Shown here: positions 40,484-50,952 of the stretch, piece by piece
Position numbering within the stretch: the stretch's first letter is position 1
Layout: each line of letters opens with the position of its first letter
Source of the DNA: Bradyrhizobium diazoefficiens
GTDB lineage: Bacteria; Pseudomonadota; Alphaproteobacteria; Rhizobiales; Xanthobacteraceae
Assembly: GCF_018129965.1 (NCBI RefSeq)
Contig: NZ_JAFCKW010000001.1
Coordinates: forward strand, 372,001-436,000
DNA length: 64,000 bases
Direction of reading: 5' to 3'
Made by a program: the position numbers and the translations under genes
Notes under the pieces: generated by a model
What the model was told of the DNA's origin: nothing
The model's input: only the letters and a program-made list of their open reading frames with translations
Database searches by the model: none

Positions 40484-41694
40484 ATCCAGCCCGAGGTGAA
40501 ATCGAACAGATGCGTGTTCAATAGCGAGGACAGCATGTTCTGGACGACCACCAGCAAGCCGATCCAGCAAGCCAGCCCCTCGCCACGAAACATCAGCAGG
40601 TGCGAAAACCACAACGCATAGAGGATCAGCACGCCGGTGGCGCCCCACTGCACGGCAACGCTGAGCGTCTGGTTGTGCGGGTTGCTGACGATCTCGCTCC
40701 GCAGCGGATCCACCTTTGGATCGACCGCCACGCTTGCGAACAGGCCGCGGATCGACCCGGTGCCGTGACCGATCAGCGGCGCGTCCGCGATGAACCCGAG
40801 GGACTTCCGCCAGTATTCCAGCCGCGAGCCCATCCCGCTGACCTGCCTGTCCTGCATGCTCACCTGGTAGTCGTTGTGGAATTTCGCAATGGTCGCGCGC
40901 AGATGCGGCGAGACGTTCCAGAGCAGGATGGCTGCCAGCACCATCGCGCCGGCCGCGATCAAGGCGGTGCGGCGGCGCAGATGCAGCAGGCCGAACACCA
41001 CGAGCAGGAACGGCAGCGTCACCAGCGCCGTGCGCGAGACCACGACGAACATCATGTTGGCGAGGAAGCCGGCCGCAAGTAACGCGAACAGTGCGGCGGC
41101 CCGAACGCGGCCCTGCCGGAACAGCGTCGCGGCAGGATAAAGCACCGCGATCGCACAGAGCGCGAATTCCTGGCTCTGGTCGATATAGTTGCGCACCGCG
41201 ATCCCGCTCTCGACCTTGTAGGGTCCGCGCGACAGATAGAGCTTGAGCGAGAGGCCGGGGTCGAGCGCGACGGCGAAGGAGTACAGCGTCAGCAGCGCGC
41301 AGGACGCCAGGAACGCCGAAAACACCCAATTGCCATAAGGCCAGCGCTCGAACTGGTAGATCAGGAGCGGCACCACCAGCAATTTTGTCACCGGACCGAG
41401 GGCATGGATCCGCTCTGGCCAGGGCGCCTCGGACCAGAGCGTGCCGAGCGCGGCGAGGACCACCAGGACGATCGGCAGCAGGCAGACCGGGCGCAGCAGC
41501 GAGCGCGGAAACGCGCGCAGATCGAGAAAGGCGAAGGCGATCAGCCAGGGGATCAGCGCAAACGTCAGCCCGGTGGTCGTCCACGGCAGCAGCAGCGCGA
41601 CGAGCGCGACGAAGCGGGCCGGCGTACGGTAGCGCGCCGCCCAGATCGCCGCGAGCCAGGACCCCGGCTTCTGCTCGTTCACCACTCCGTCCAT
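40357..41694 (-). CDS. O-antigen ligase-like (Wzy/WaaL) membrane protein
   Basis: Inner-membrane protein of 445 residues with about 11-12 hydrophobic segments and one large periplasmic loop (about 270-345). The loop and its edge hold GSRLEYWRKSLGFIADAPLIGHGTGS and SNPHNQTLSVAVQWG, the pattern of the Wzy_C/O-antigen ligase family with its conserved His. It may ligate or polymerise surface glycan, but no other polysaccharide genes are adjacent. Its 3' end overlaps the araC-type gene tail to tail. Confidence 0.85.
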   Translation of the reverse strand: MDGVVNEQKPGSWLAAIWAARYRTPARFVALVALLLPWTTTGLTFALIPWLIAFAFLDLRAFPRSLLRPVCLLPIVLVVLAALGTLWSEAPWPERIHALGPVTKLLVVPLLIYQFERWPYGNWVFSAFLASCALLTLYSFAVALDPGLSLKLYLSRGPYKVESGIAVRNYIDQSQEFALCAIAVLYPAATLFRQGRVRAAALFALLAAGFLANMMFVVVSRTALVTLPFLLVVFGLLHLRRRTALIAAGAMVLAAILLWNVSPHLRATIAKFHNDYQVSMQDRQVSGMGSRLEYWRKSLGFIADAPLIGHGTGSIRGLFASVAVDPKVDPLRSEIVSNPHNQTLSVAVQWGATGVLILYALWFSHLLMFRGEGLACWIGLLVVVQNMLSSLLNTHLFDFTSGWIYVLGVGVAGGMALNAKRGGAFPAMDGREDERLRQTPGGTPK

Positions 41695-41767
41695 TCCGCC
41701 CCTATATAGCCGCCATCCCCACGGCGAGGCAAATTAGCCGGGGCCGCGGGGACAGAACAAGGCGTCG

Positions 41768-42227
41768 CTAGACAGGCTTGCGGGCGAGCGGCGCAAGGGG
41801 CTCCGGCGGCGCCCTCTCCTCGTGCGGCCGCGCAAGGCGTTTGCCGAACTCGCGGCGCAGCAGCCAAACGCTCAACGCAGCCTGCAGCGTTGTCGCGGCG
41901 ATCGACAGGTACCAGACGTGCTCGATGCGGAAGCCCGGCCACGTCGAGAGCCAGATCGCCGGCAGCGAATAGGTCAATACGCGTGTCGCCGAGCTCAGGA
42001 GCACCGGCTTGGTGTTGCCGAGGCCCTGGAACATGCTGGAGCAGGTGAAGATCAGGCCCTGCGCCACCATGTTGAGCGAGATGACTCGCAAGAACAGGTA
42101 GGCGATCCTCATGGTTTCCTGGTCGTTGGAGAATCCAGCGAGCAGCATCTGCGGCTTCAGTTGCGCCGGGACCATGAATGCGATCATCACGGCGGAGGTG
42201 ATCAGCGCCGTCTTGACGGCGCGCCTG

Positions 42228-42229
<2 letters not shown>
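41768..42229 (-). pseudogene. 3' remnant of a MATE family exporter
   Basis: About 150 residues match the C-terminal third of MATE efflux proteins: RRAVKTALITSAVMIAFMVP, YLFLRVISLNMVAQGLIFTC, SSMFQGLGNTKPVLLSS and HVWYLSIAATTLQAALSVWL. The N-terminal two thirds are absent. The MATE-like sequence begins exactly at the stop of the upstream ABC exporter gene, in another frame, so the open frame to 42319 is only out-of-frame ABC sequence. This looks like a deletion scar. A short product from an internal start cannot be excluded. Confidence 0.65.
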
Positions 42230-44027
<1,798 letters not shown>

Positions 44028-44557
44028 GGCATCATCCGGCCGCTTCTGGCGCGAGCCGGCTCCATCGATGGACGCAAGTCCGCCACGAGGGCCGGACGGC
44101 GTCACTTGAGACTGATTTTGACTTGGGAAGCGGAGCGATCGGGACGTGTTGCCCAATCAAAGCTGGCGGAAGAGGCCTCTAGGAGGCCGAGCACATACCG
44201 AGCCAGACCATCATCGAGCGCGGGCGTGTGATCTGCGAATGCGACGAAATCATGCAAATCTCTCCCCGGTTCGAATGAATGAGATGCGCTTTATAGATGT
44301 ATCGTTTTCGGTTTGCAACGGGGCCCGCGCGAGATCACGGACGAGTGTTGCAATTTGGTTGGAGAGACGCTGTGGTGGGCAGCGGTGCCGCTCCCCCCAA
44401 TTCTCCGCTGTCATCCTCCGCGAAGGCGGAGGATCCAGTACGCCGCAGCGGATGTGGTGAGAGCGAATTCTTCGACGACGGCCTCTGGAATACTGGATCG
44501 CCCGGTCAGGGCCGGGCGATGACACCGCATGTTAGGCTCGTCCAATTTGGACAGCCG
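44028..44557. other. Non-coding gap with repeat
   Basis: About 530 bp between the ABC exporter start and the EmrB-like stop. No frame looks like a protein. The right third is a dispersed palindromic repeat, listed separately; the rest is plain sequence that may hold the ABC exporter promoter. Confidence 0.6.
44408..44525. repeat. Dispersed palindromic repeat, family 1 copy C
   Basis: Begins CTGTCATCCTCCGCGAAGGC with the hairpin CCTCCGCGAAGGCGGAGG, then ATCCAGTACGCCGCAG, CTCTGGAATACTGGATCGC and a terminal hairpin CGCCCGGTCAGGGCCGGGCG before ATGACACC. It has the same plan as 3071-3172 and 23105-23207. Confidence 0.75.
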
Positions 44558-46141
44558 CTAATGCGCGTCGCCGCCGCCGGTCAGCGAGGCCGGCTTGTTC
44601 AGCAGCGTCACCAGCAGGCTGAGGCCGAGATAGAACAGTGTCAGGATGAAGAAGGCGTCGCCATAGCCCATCACCGCGGCCTGGCGATGCACGATCTGGC
44701 TGAGCTGCTTCATCGCCATCAGCGTGGAATCGCCGAGCCCCTGGAACTTCTGCTGCAGCAGGGTCAGGGTCTCGGTCGCGGTCGCATTGCCCCAGGTCAC
44801 GCGCTCCTGGAGGCGGGTGATGTGCAGATCGGTACGGTCGTTGAGCACGGTGTTGATCACGGCGAGCCCGACCGCGCCGCCGAGATTGCGCATCAGGTTG
44901 AACAGGCCGCTCGCGTTCTTCACTCTCTCGGGCGCCAGCGTACCGAGCGCGATGTTGTTGGTCGGCACCATCGCGAACATCATGCCGACGCCGCGCAGGA
45001 TCTGCGGGATCAGCAGCTCGTAGAAATCGTAGTCGCGGGTGATCCAGGTCATCTGGTAGGAGCCGATCGCGAACGTGATCAGCCCGAACGCGATCATGTA
45101 GCGCATGTCGACCTTGACCATGAGACGGCCGACCAGCGGCGCGACCAGGAACATGGTCATGCCGGAGACGAACATGGTCTCGCCGATCATCAGCGCGCTG
45201 TAGCCGCGCACTTCGGCGAGGTAGCGCGGATAGATGTAGGTGAGACCGTAGAGGCCGATGCCGATGCAGAACTGCAGCAGGCAGCCGATCGCGAAATTGC
45301 GGTTGGAGAAGGTGCGCAAATTGACGATCGGCTCGGCTGCCGTGAACACGCGCCAGAAGAATGCGATCGCCGAGATTGCGCAGATCCAGGCGCAGATCGC
45401 AACGGAGGTGTCCTGCATCCATTCGTGCTGCGGACCCTCCTCCAGCACGTATTCCAGCGTGCCGAGGAAACCCGCCATGAACATCAGGCCCCACCAGTCG
45501 AAGCGGTCGAGCAATTCGAAATGCGGCTGGTCGAAATCGACCAGCAGCCACACGCCGATGGTGATGCCGATGCCGGGCACGACGTTGATGAAGAACAGCC
45601 AGTTCCACGACATCAGGTCGGTGATGTAGCCGCCGACCGTCGGGCCGATGGTCGGGGCCAGCGTCGCGACAAGACCGATGATGGGACCGACGATGTGGAA
45701 TTTGGAGCGCGGAAACACCGTATAGGCCGAGGCAAACACCGTCGGGATCATGCCGGCGCCGAGAAAGCCCTGCAGCGCGCGCCAGAGGATCATCTCCTCG
45801 ATCGTGGTGGCAAAGCCGCAGAGCAGGCTCGATATCGTGAAGCCCGCCGCCGAGATCGCGAACAGCATCCGCGTGCCGAACGCGCGGGAGAGAAAGCCCG
45901 ACAGCGGGATCGCGATGACTTCGGCAATCAGATAGGCGGTCTGGACCCAGGCGACCTCGCTCGAGCTTGCCGACAGTCCGGCCTGGATTTCACTGAGCGA
46001 TGCCGAGACGATCTGGATGTCCAGGATCGACATGAACATCCCGAACACCATGATAATGAAGGCGAACAGCCGCTTCGGCGCGATGCGGTCCGAAGCGGGG
46101 TTCGCCATCATGGCGGGTGGAGCAGTGGTGGCGTTCGCCAT
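44558..46141 (-). CDS. DHA2 family MFS exporter, EmrB-like
   Basis: Inner-membrane drug/proton antiporter of the 14-helix DHA2 type (527 residues). N-terminal helices carry QIVSASLSEIQAGLSASSSEVAWVQTAYLIAEVIAIPLSGFLSR, the TMS1-2 pattern of EmrB/QacA-like pumps, and GPTVGGYITDLMSWNWLFFINVVPG is the antiporter motif C region. It is 30 bp downstream of an EmrA-like adaptor gene, so the pair forms a tripartite pump with an outer-membrane channel encoded elsewhere. The divergent TetR gene probably represses it. Confidence 0.92.
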   Translation of the reverse strand: MANATTAPPAMMANPASDRIAPKRLFAFIIMVFGMFMSILDIQIVSASLSEIQAGLSASSSEVAWVQTAYLIAEVIAIPLSGFLSRAFGTRMLFAISAAGFTISSLLCGFATTIEEMILWRALQGFLGAGMIPTVFASAYTVFPRSKFHIVGPIIGLVATLAPTIGPTVGGYITDLMSWNWLFFINVVPGIGITIGVWLLVDFDQPHFELLDRFDWWGLMFMAGFLGTLEYVLEEGPQHEWMQDTSVAICAWICAISAIAFFWRVFTAAEPIVNLRTFSNRNFAIGCLLQFCIGIGLYGLTYIYPRYLAEVRGYSALMIGETMFVSGMTMFLVAPLVGRLMVKVDMRYMIAFGLITFAIGSYQMTWITRDYDFYELLIPQILRGVGMMFAMVPTNNIALGTLAPERVKNASGLFNLMRNLGGAVGLAVINTVLNDRTDLHITRLQERVTWGNATATETLTLLQQKFQGLGDSTLMAMKQLSQIVHRQAAVMGYGDAFFILTLFYLGLSLLVTLLNKPASLTGGGDAH

Positions 46142-46171
46142 GGTCTGACCTCGCAGCGCCCGGAAGCGCGC

Positions 46172-47494
46172 CTACTGCGGATGGATCATGGTGGGATCGT
46201 CGAGATCGATCTCGCTGTCGGCGTCGGCCGCGCCCTTGTTGGTGTCGACCGTCGCATACACCGACATGCCGGCACGCAGCAGGTTCTGCCGGGCGACCGA
46301 TTTCGGCACGCGGATGCGGACCGGCACGCGCTGCACGATCTTGGTGAAGTTGCCGGTGGCGTTGTCGGGCGGCAGCAGCGTGAACACCGAGCCCGAACCC
46401 GCCGCGATGCTGTCGACGACGCCCGCGAACTTGCGCATGCCGTAGGCATCGACCTTGATCGTCACGGGCTGGCCGGGACGGATCCGCTTGAGCTGCGTTT
46501 CCTTGAAATTGGCGTCGATATAGACGTTGTCGAGCGGCACGACGTTGCCGAGGCGCTGGCCGACCGCGACGAAGTCGCCGGCACTGACGAGGCGGTTGGA
46601 GAAGACGCCGTCGACCGGCGCGCGAACCGCAGTGAAGGCAAGATCGCGTTCGGCCTTGGCGAGCGAGGTCTTGAGTTCGGCGAGTTGCGCCTGCGCTTCG
46701 GCCTGCTGGGCCCTGGTGACGTCGACATTGCTGACGGCGACGTCATAGGCGGCCTGCGCGGCCTTGACGGCCGCGGCGCCCTGATCGCGTCCGGCTTCCG
46801 AAGTCTCGAACGTGGCGCGGGAGGCAAAGCCCTTGTTGCTCAGCGCCTGCTGCCGCTCATAATCGAGATCGGCGCGCTTGAGGCCGGCTTCGGCCGAAAC
46901 GAGCTGCGCCTTGGCCTGCACGACCTGGCTTTCCTGCGCGGCGATCTGGCGGCCGATGCGGTCGATCGTGGCCTGCTGGGTCGCGATCCGCGTCGTGGCC
47001 GCGTCGACCGCGATCTTGTAGTCGCCGTCGTCGATGCGCAGGACGATATCGCCCGCGCGCACCGAGCCGTTGTCACCGACGAGAATCGCGGAGATGTGGC
47101 CGGCGACGCGCGCGCCGAGCATGGTGTTGTTGGCGCGGACATAGGCGTCGTCGGTGGCGACATAGAAGCGGCCGACCAGCGTGTAGTAGCCGGCATAGCC
47201 GGCTGCTGCGAGCGCCAGCACGAGACCGATGCCCATCATGACGACCTTGCGCTTGCCGGACTTGCCGGCAGCGGCGGGTGCGCCGGGCGCAGATGCATCG
47301 GGGGCCGGCTTGTCGGTCACGGGTTTCTCGGTGACCTCGCCGCGGCGCCTGGCTTCCTCGGCCACGTGAGCGCGCAACTGCTCGGCCAGGGCGGCAGATT
47401 TTTCCGTCGTTGCTTCACTGCCAGCCTGCTCCGGCGTCGTCTCCACCGCTTCCTGGCGAAGGACGCGCGCAGCCTGGTCTCTCGATACGGCCAT
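46172..47494 (-). CDS. HlyD/EmrA family membrane fusion protein
   Basis: Periplasmic adaptor of the drug pump (440 residues). A long cytoplasmic N-terminus (1-75, acidic/Ala-rich) precedes one membrane segment (KVVMMGIGLVLALAAAGYAGYY). The biotinyl-lipoyl halves flank a long alpha-helical hairpin: VRANNTMLGARVAGHISAIL before and FTAVRAPVDGVFSNRLVSAG after. The beta-barrel has VYIDANFKETQLKRIRPGQP. It is the promoter-proximal gene of the emrAB-type pair. Confidence 0.92.
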   Translation of the reverse strand: MAVSRDQAARVLRQEAVETTPEQAGSEATTEKSAALAEQLRAHVAEEARRRGEVTEKPVTDKPAPDASAPGAPAAAGKSGKRKVVMMGIGLVLALAAAGYAGYYTLVGRFYVATDDAYVRANNTMLGARVAGHISAILVGDNGSVRAGDIVLRIDDGDYKIAVDAATTRIATQQATIDRIGRQIAAQESQVVQAKAQLVSAEAGLKRADLDYERQQALSNKGFASRATFETSEAGRDQGAAAVKAAQAAYDVAVSNVDVTRAQQAEAQAQLAELKTSLAKAERDLAFTAVRAPVDGVFSNRLVSAGDFVAVGQRLGNVVPLDNVYIDANFKETQLKRIRPGQPVTIKVDAYGMRKFAGVVDSIAAGSGSVFTLLPPDNATGNFTKIVQRVPVRIRVPKSVARQNLLRAGMSVYATVDTNKGAADADSEIDLDDPTMIHPQ

Positions 47495-47570
47495 AACGGC
47501 CTCCCCAATAAAAGCGCGATAAGGACGGCCGCCCTGCGGCCGGATGTCCCATCGGCTGTCCCAAATATCA

Positions 47571-47591
47571 TTGACCGAACGGTTCGGTCAA
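47571..47591. promoter_or_regulatory. Perfect 21-bp palindrome, likely TetR operator
   Basis: TTGACCGAAC-G-GTTCGGTCAA is an exact inverted repeat with a single central base. It lies in the 195-bp gap between the divergent pump and TetR genes, 77 nt before the adaptor start. Size, symmetry and position fit a TetR-family operator that controls both directions. Confidence 0.85.
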
Positions 47592-47689
47592 TATACATAA
47601 TATTCCCGATCGAACCGTACTGGCCCGAATCCTTTATTTAGGTTTCATGGTTCGGATCCGATCCAAAAACCTTCCGAGACGCTGAACCA

Positions 47690-48325
47690 ATGGTTGTAGT
47701 CGGTCGCGAACATCTGCACGTCATCCAAGAGGAGGACAGCTCCAAGCGCCGCCAGATCCTGGACGGCGCGCGCAAGGTGTTCATGGATCTGGGTTTCGAC
47801 GGCGCCAGCATGGGCGAGATCGCGCGCGCGGCCGGCGTCTCCAAGGGTACGCTCTACGTCTATTTCGCCGACAAGACCGCGCTGTTCGAAGCCATCCTCG
47901 AGGAGGAAGCGCTCCAATACGGCCAGGTCGTCTTCAATTTCGACCCTGCCCGCGATGTCGAGACCACCCTGAAGGAATTCGCGCTCGCCTATAATCGCCT
48001 GCTCTGCCGGCCCGGCGGCGGGTCGGCGATCCGCACCGTGATGGCGATCGCCGAGCGCATGCCCGACGTCGGCCGCCGCTATTATGCCCGGGTGCTGGAC
48101 CAGACCATCAACCGCCTCTCCGATTATCTGAAAGCCCATGTCGCCTCCGGCGATCTCAAGATTGCCGACTGCGATCTGGCGGCCTCGCAGTTCATGGAAC
48201 TGTGCAAGGCTTCACTCTTCCTGCCCTTCGTGTTCCAGGCCGCGCCCGCGCCGTCGGAAGCGCGCATGACCGAGGTGGTCGACAGCGCGACGCGGATGTT
48301 TCTGGCGGCGTATCAGGCGAAGTAG
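47690..48325 (+). CDS. TetR family repressor of the EmrAB-type pump
   Basis: A 211-residue regulator. The N-terminal HTH (about 18-65) reads SSKRRQILDGARKVFMDLGF then MGEIARAAGVSKGTLYVYFADKTALFEAI, the classical TetR pattern. The C-terminal domain is of the AefR/YcdC-like kind, with AIAERMPDVGRRYYARVLDQ. It is divergently transcribed from the pump genes with a perfect palindrome between them. Inducers are unknown. Confidence 0.93.
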   Translation: MVVVGREHLHVIQEEDSSKRRQILDGARKVFMDLGFDGASMGEIARAAGVSKGTLYVYFADKTALFEAILEEEALQYGQVVFNFDPARDVETTLKEFALAYNRLLCRPGGGSAIRTVMAIAERMPDVGRRYYARVLDQTINRLSDYLKAHVASGDLKIADCDLAASQFMELCKASLFLPFVFQAAPAPSEARMTEVVDSATRMFLAAYQAK

Positions 48326-48378
48326 CGACAAGCCGGCCACGCGTTGCCGGCCATTCCAGCTGCGCTATATTTGGGGTC

Positions 48379-48720
48379 ATGTCCCGTGACCTTCGCCCGC
48401 CCGTCGATATCCTCCACTACGAGATCGTTCAGGAACAGGCCTCCGCGCTTGGACGAATGGGCCGCACGCTCGAACAGGCGCTGACGCGCTTGCGCGAGTT
48501 CGACGCCGTCCATGCGCTGCCGGAGGTGCCCGCCTCGCTGCAGGCGGCGAGGCGCAAGCTGGTGATGGACGCCGGCCAGGCGCTCTGGATGCTGGTGGTG
48601 CAACGGGAGTCATCCGGCCTGCGCGACAGCCGCCACATCATGCGGACCTACAACGTCCCGGCCGAGGTGCAGCACTGCATGGGGCTGGCGCCTGCGCCAA
48701 TGAAGCCGGCTGTGAAGTAA
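48379..48720 (+). CDS. DUF6665-type small protein
   Basis: A 113-residue soluble protein that starts MSRDLRPPVDILHYEIVQEQ. It is mostly helical, with EQASALGRMGRTLEQALTRL and a final Cys-containing segment YNVPAEVQHCMGLAP. The frame is open upstream to 48202 but that part overlaps the TetR gene. I assign it to the DUF6665 group from memory of rhizobial proteins with the same opening; no function is known. It follows the TetR gene by 53 bp on the same strand. Confidence 0.75.
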   Translation: MSRDLRPPVDILHYEIVQEQASALGRMGRTLEQALTRLREFDAVHALPEVPASLQAARRKLVMDAGQALWMLVVQRESSGLRDSRHIMRTYNVPAEVQHCMGLAPAPMKPAVK

Positions 48721-48730
48721 CCTCGCCGGG

Positions 48731-49318
48731 CTACGCCTCGATCTCCTCCATGCGCCGCCAGGGGTGCAGGACGCGCCGCCCCTGCCTGGCGAAGCCGAAC
48801 ACATGGCCGCCGCCGGTCGGCTGATCGTGGATGCGATCGATCGGATGACCGGCGTAGTGGCAGTACAGCAGCGTGCCGACGGCACCATGGCCGACGAAGA
48901 GAACATCGCCGGGACGATTGCGCGCCAGCACCGCCTCGGCCTCGCCCAAGATGCGCGCCTGTGCATCCACGGCGCGCTCCCAGCCGCGAACGCTGAGATG
49001 GGGCCGGGCAAAGAATTGATCGGCGACCTCTTCGAACTCGGCCGGCTTCAGGAAGCCGGTCGCCGAACGGTCGTTCTCATGCATGGCCTCGCGGATCTCG
49101 ATCATGATGCCGAGCGGGCCTGCAATGATCCCGGCAGTCTCGATCGCCTTGCGCTCGCCGCTGGAGATGATCTGCGTGGTGTTCGCAAGCCAGCTCGCCT
49201 GCGCGACCGTCTCGGTTCTTGCGCGCCCGACCGCGCTCAGGCCCCATTGCGGCACGGGCATGTCGGGATCGATTTGGACCTGCGGGTGGGTAAGATAGCG
49301 GACGATGTCGGTTGTCAT
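48731..49318 (-). CDS. Histidine phosphatase family protein with altered RHG motif
   Basis: A 195-residue protein of the phosphoglycerate mutase-like superfamily. The C-terminal half has DVLFVGHGAVGTLLYCHYAG with the second catalytic His, and SGERKAIETAGIIA matches the SxxxRAxxTA block. The first motif, normally RHG, reads YLTHPQV, so the phospho-acceptor His is kept but the preceding Arg is Thr. Activity may be altered. It lies 1 bp after the extensin-like gene on the same strand, which suggests an operon. Confidence 0.85.
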   Translation of the reverse strand: MTTDIVRYLTHPQVQIDPDMPVPQWGLSAVGRARTETVAQASWLANTTQIISSGERKAIETAGIIAGPLGIMIEIREAMHENDRSATGFLKPAEFEEVADQFFARPHLSVRGWERAVDAQARILGEAEAVLARNRPGDVLFVGHGAVGTLLYCHYAGHPIDRIHDQPTGGGHVFGFARQGRRVLHPWRRMEEIEA

Positions 49319-49319
49319 C

Positions 49320-50513
49320 TCAATCGTCGTTGTCTTCGTCGTCGTCCTGCTTGCGCGTCGTGCTCTTGCGCGATCCGAGCGAGCCGGTGACGGTGGGATC
49401 GCGCCGCCCGGCGTAAGGATTGCGTTGCTGGGCCCGCCCTGCGACCTCTTCGCCGGAGACCGCGGCGGGCTGGCAGATCAGGCGGCGGCTGGCGCGGCGC
49501 ATCAGATCCACGTGGATGTGGTCGTAGTGGTAGACGTTCGAGCCCGGCGCCAGCACCGTAGTGAAATGCGCGCATGCGCCCGACTGCACGTCGCGCAGGA
49601 ACCCCTGCTCTTCCGGCATGCCGCGCCAGCCGTCCTTCACGGTGACGCGGCGGCCGTCGGCGAGCACGAAGGCTGCGACGTCGAGCGCATTGCCAAAGGC
49701 ATGCTCGGAGATGTGGGCATGGGAATTGCCGTTCATGCCGCGGCAGGAATAGGCGGAGATCTGCTTGATCTCGGCGACGCGCACGCCGAACCACCGCATC
49801 GCCGATGGCTGCACCGTATCGGCGAGCCAGCGGTCGAGCTCGGAGACGATCGGACAGGCCAGCGTCGCGACCGGCTTGATCGCAACGGGGCCGACCGCGG
49901 TAACGGGATTGCCCTGTGCAGGACCGAGGCGCGGCAGCGGCTGTTGCGCGGGCGGCTGCGCATAGGGCGCCGCCGATCGCGCCGGATAGCTCGGGGAATT
50001 CATGTAGCGTGCGGCGCCCGCGGCATCGGTGCCCTCGGGCGGCAGGTCGATCTCGTCTTCCTGCGGCGCCACGCCGGGGGCGCTGAGCGACACCGGACCT
50101 GACGGCGCGCCATAGCCGGAGGGCTGGCGCACCGCGCTCTCGGGATAGTTCGAGCGCTGCGGATAATTCTGGCTCTGCGGATAGGTCGATCGCGGCGGGG
50201 TCACCGGCCAGCGCGGCTGATTGCCGACGCTCCCCGGCGGACGCAGATCCTCGTCGGCAAAACCAACGCTGCTGTCGCCTTCGCCAAGAGCTGCGACCTT
50301 CAAGGGATATTCGGCGCCGCACATGCCGGGGCCGGAGATGGGCTCGATGCGGACGATGTCAGGGCCTTCCTTGACCGCGCCCGATTTCAGGCACGCCGCT
50401 TCGGCCTCGGCCCGCCACGGTTCGCGCTCGGCCTGGAAAAAGCCGCGTCCGCAACCCGCAAGCGAAACAAGGACGATGGAGCCGACGAGATACAAACGAA
50501 CTCCGCGCGTCAT
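49320..50513 (-). CDS. Extensin-like domain lipoprotein
   Basis: A 397-residue exported protein. The signal peptide VRLYLVGSIVLVSLAGCGRG ends in a lipobox (LAGC), so it is probably a lipoprotein. A Pro/Tyr/Gln-rich low-complexity stretch (about 95-205) is followed by the extensin-like C-terminal domain (about 215-350) with CPIVSELDRWLADTVQPSAM, SAYSCRGMNGNSHAHISEHAFGNALD and a final HYDHIHVDLMRR. The His and Asp residues resemble those of D,D-carboxypeptidase-like folds, so peptidoglycan may be the substrate. It is the first gene before the histidine phosphatase gene. Confidence 0.88.
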   Translation of the reverse strand: MTRGVRLYLVGSIVLVSLAGCGRGFFQAEREPWRAEAEAACLKSGAVKEGPDIVRIEPISGPGMCGAEYPLKVAALGEGDSSVGFADEDLRPPGSVGNQPRWPVTPPRSTYPQSQNYPQRSNYPESAVRQPSGYGAPSGPVSLSAPGVAPQEDEIDLPPEGTDAAGAARYMNSPSYPARSAAPYAQPPAQQPLPRLGPAQGNPVTAVGPVAIKPVATLACPIVSELDRWLADTVQPSAMRWFGVRVAEIKQISAYSCRGMNGNSHAHISEHAFGNALDVAAFVLADGRRVTVKDGWRGMPEEQGFLRDVQSGACAHFTTVLAPGSNVYHYDHIHVDLMRRASRRLICQPAAVSGEEVAGRAQQRNPYAGRRDPTVTGSLGSRKSTTRKQDDDEDNDD

Positions 50514-50714
50514 GCGCGCACGTTGGGTGAATTTACTTAAAGACTCTTCAACGCTTTGATTTCAGTGTTCTTTAACCATGCCGGCCGGCCCCATGCGAAG
50601 GCTGCCTCTGACGAGGGACAGCGGGACTGACTTTTTCGGACAACGACGTTCTGTTAACCATGAGCCTCGTGCGCAAAGCGGCGCACATCGGGAGCACCCC
50701 CGGGGAGCAACGTC

Positions 50715-50798
50715 ATGACATTCGCCTGGAGACTGAGCGTTGTCACCGCGTATCTCGCCATGGCCCTTGTCGGCGTGATCGTGCTCGGCATGATCTAG
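50715..50798 (+). CDS. 27-residue membrane peptide
   Basis: A very short frame: MTFAWRLSVVTAYLAMALVG then VIVLGMI and a TAG stop. A GGGGAG ribosome site lies about 8 nt before the ATG. The peptide is almost entirely one hydrophobic helix after a short Trp-Arg start, as in known single-pass membrane microproteins. No neighbour explains it. Conservation is what would decide whether it is real. Confidence 0.55.
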   Translation: MTFAWRLSVVTAYLAMALVGVIVLGMI

Positions 50799-50952
50799 CG
50801 ACGACGATCGACCAGCATCGTAGATTAGGCAAAGCGACTTGTCCGCCGCAGAGCGAAGGCGGAAGCGTGCCACCGGCTCTATCGCGGAGGTCGATGGTGG
50901 GCACGGCGCAACTGCGCCTTTGCCCACCTCCGATTCCGAACTCGCGGACGAC

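Noticed and set aside
44250-44525. 91-aa minus frame
   Set aside because: Made largely of a family 1 repeat; no ribosome site.
44297-47641. 1114-aa plus-strand frame opposite the EmrAB-type genes
   Set aside because: Very long but entirely antisense to two clear genes, begins in a repeat, and lacks any protein motif.
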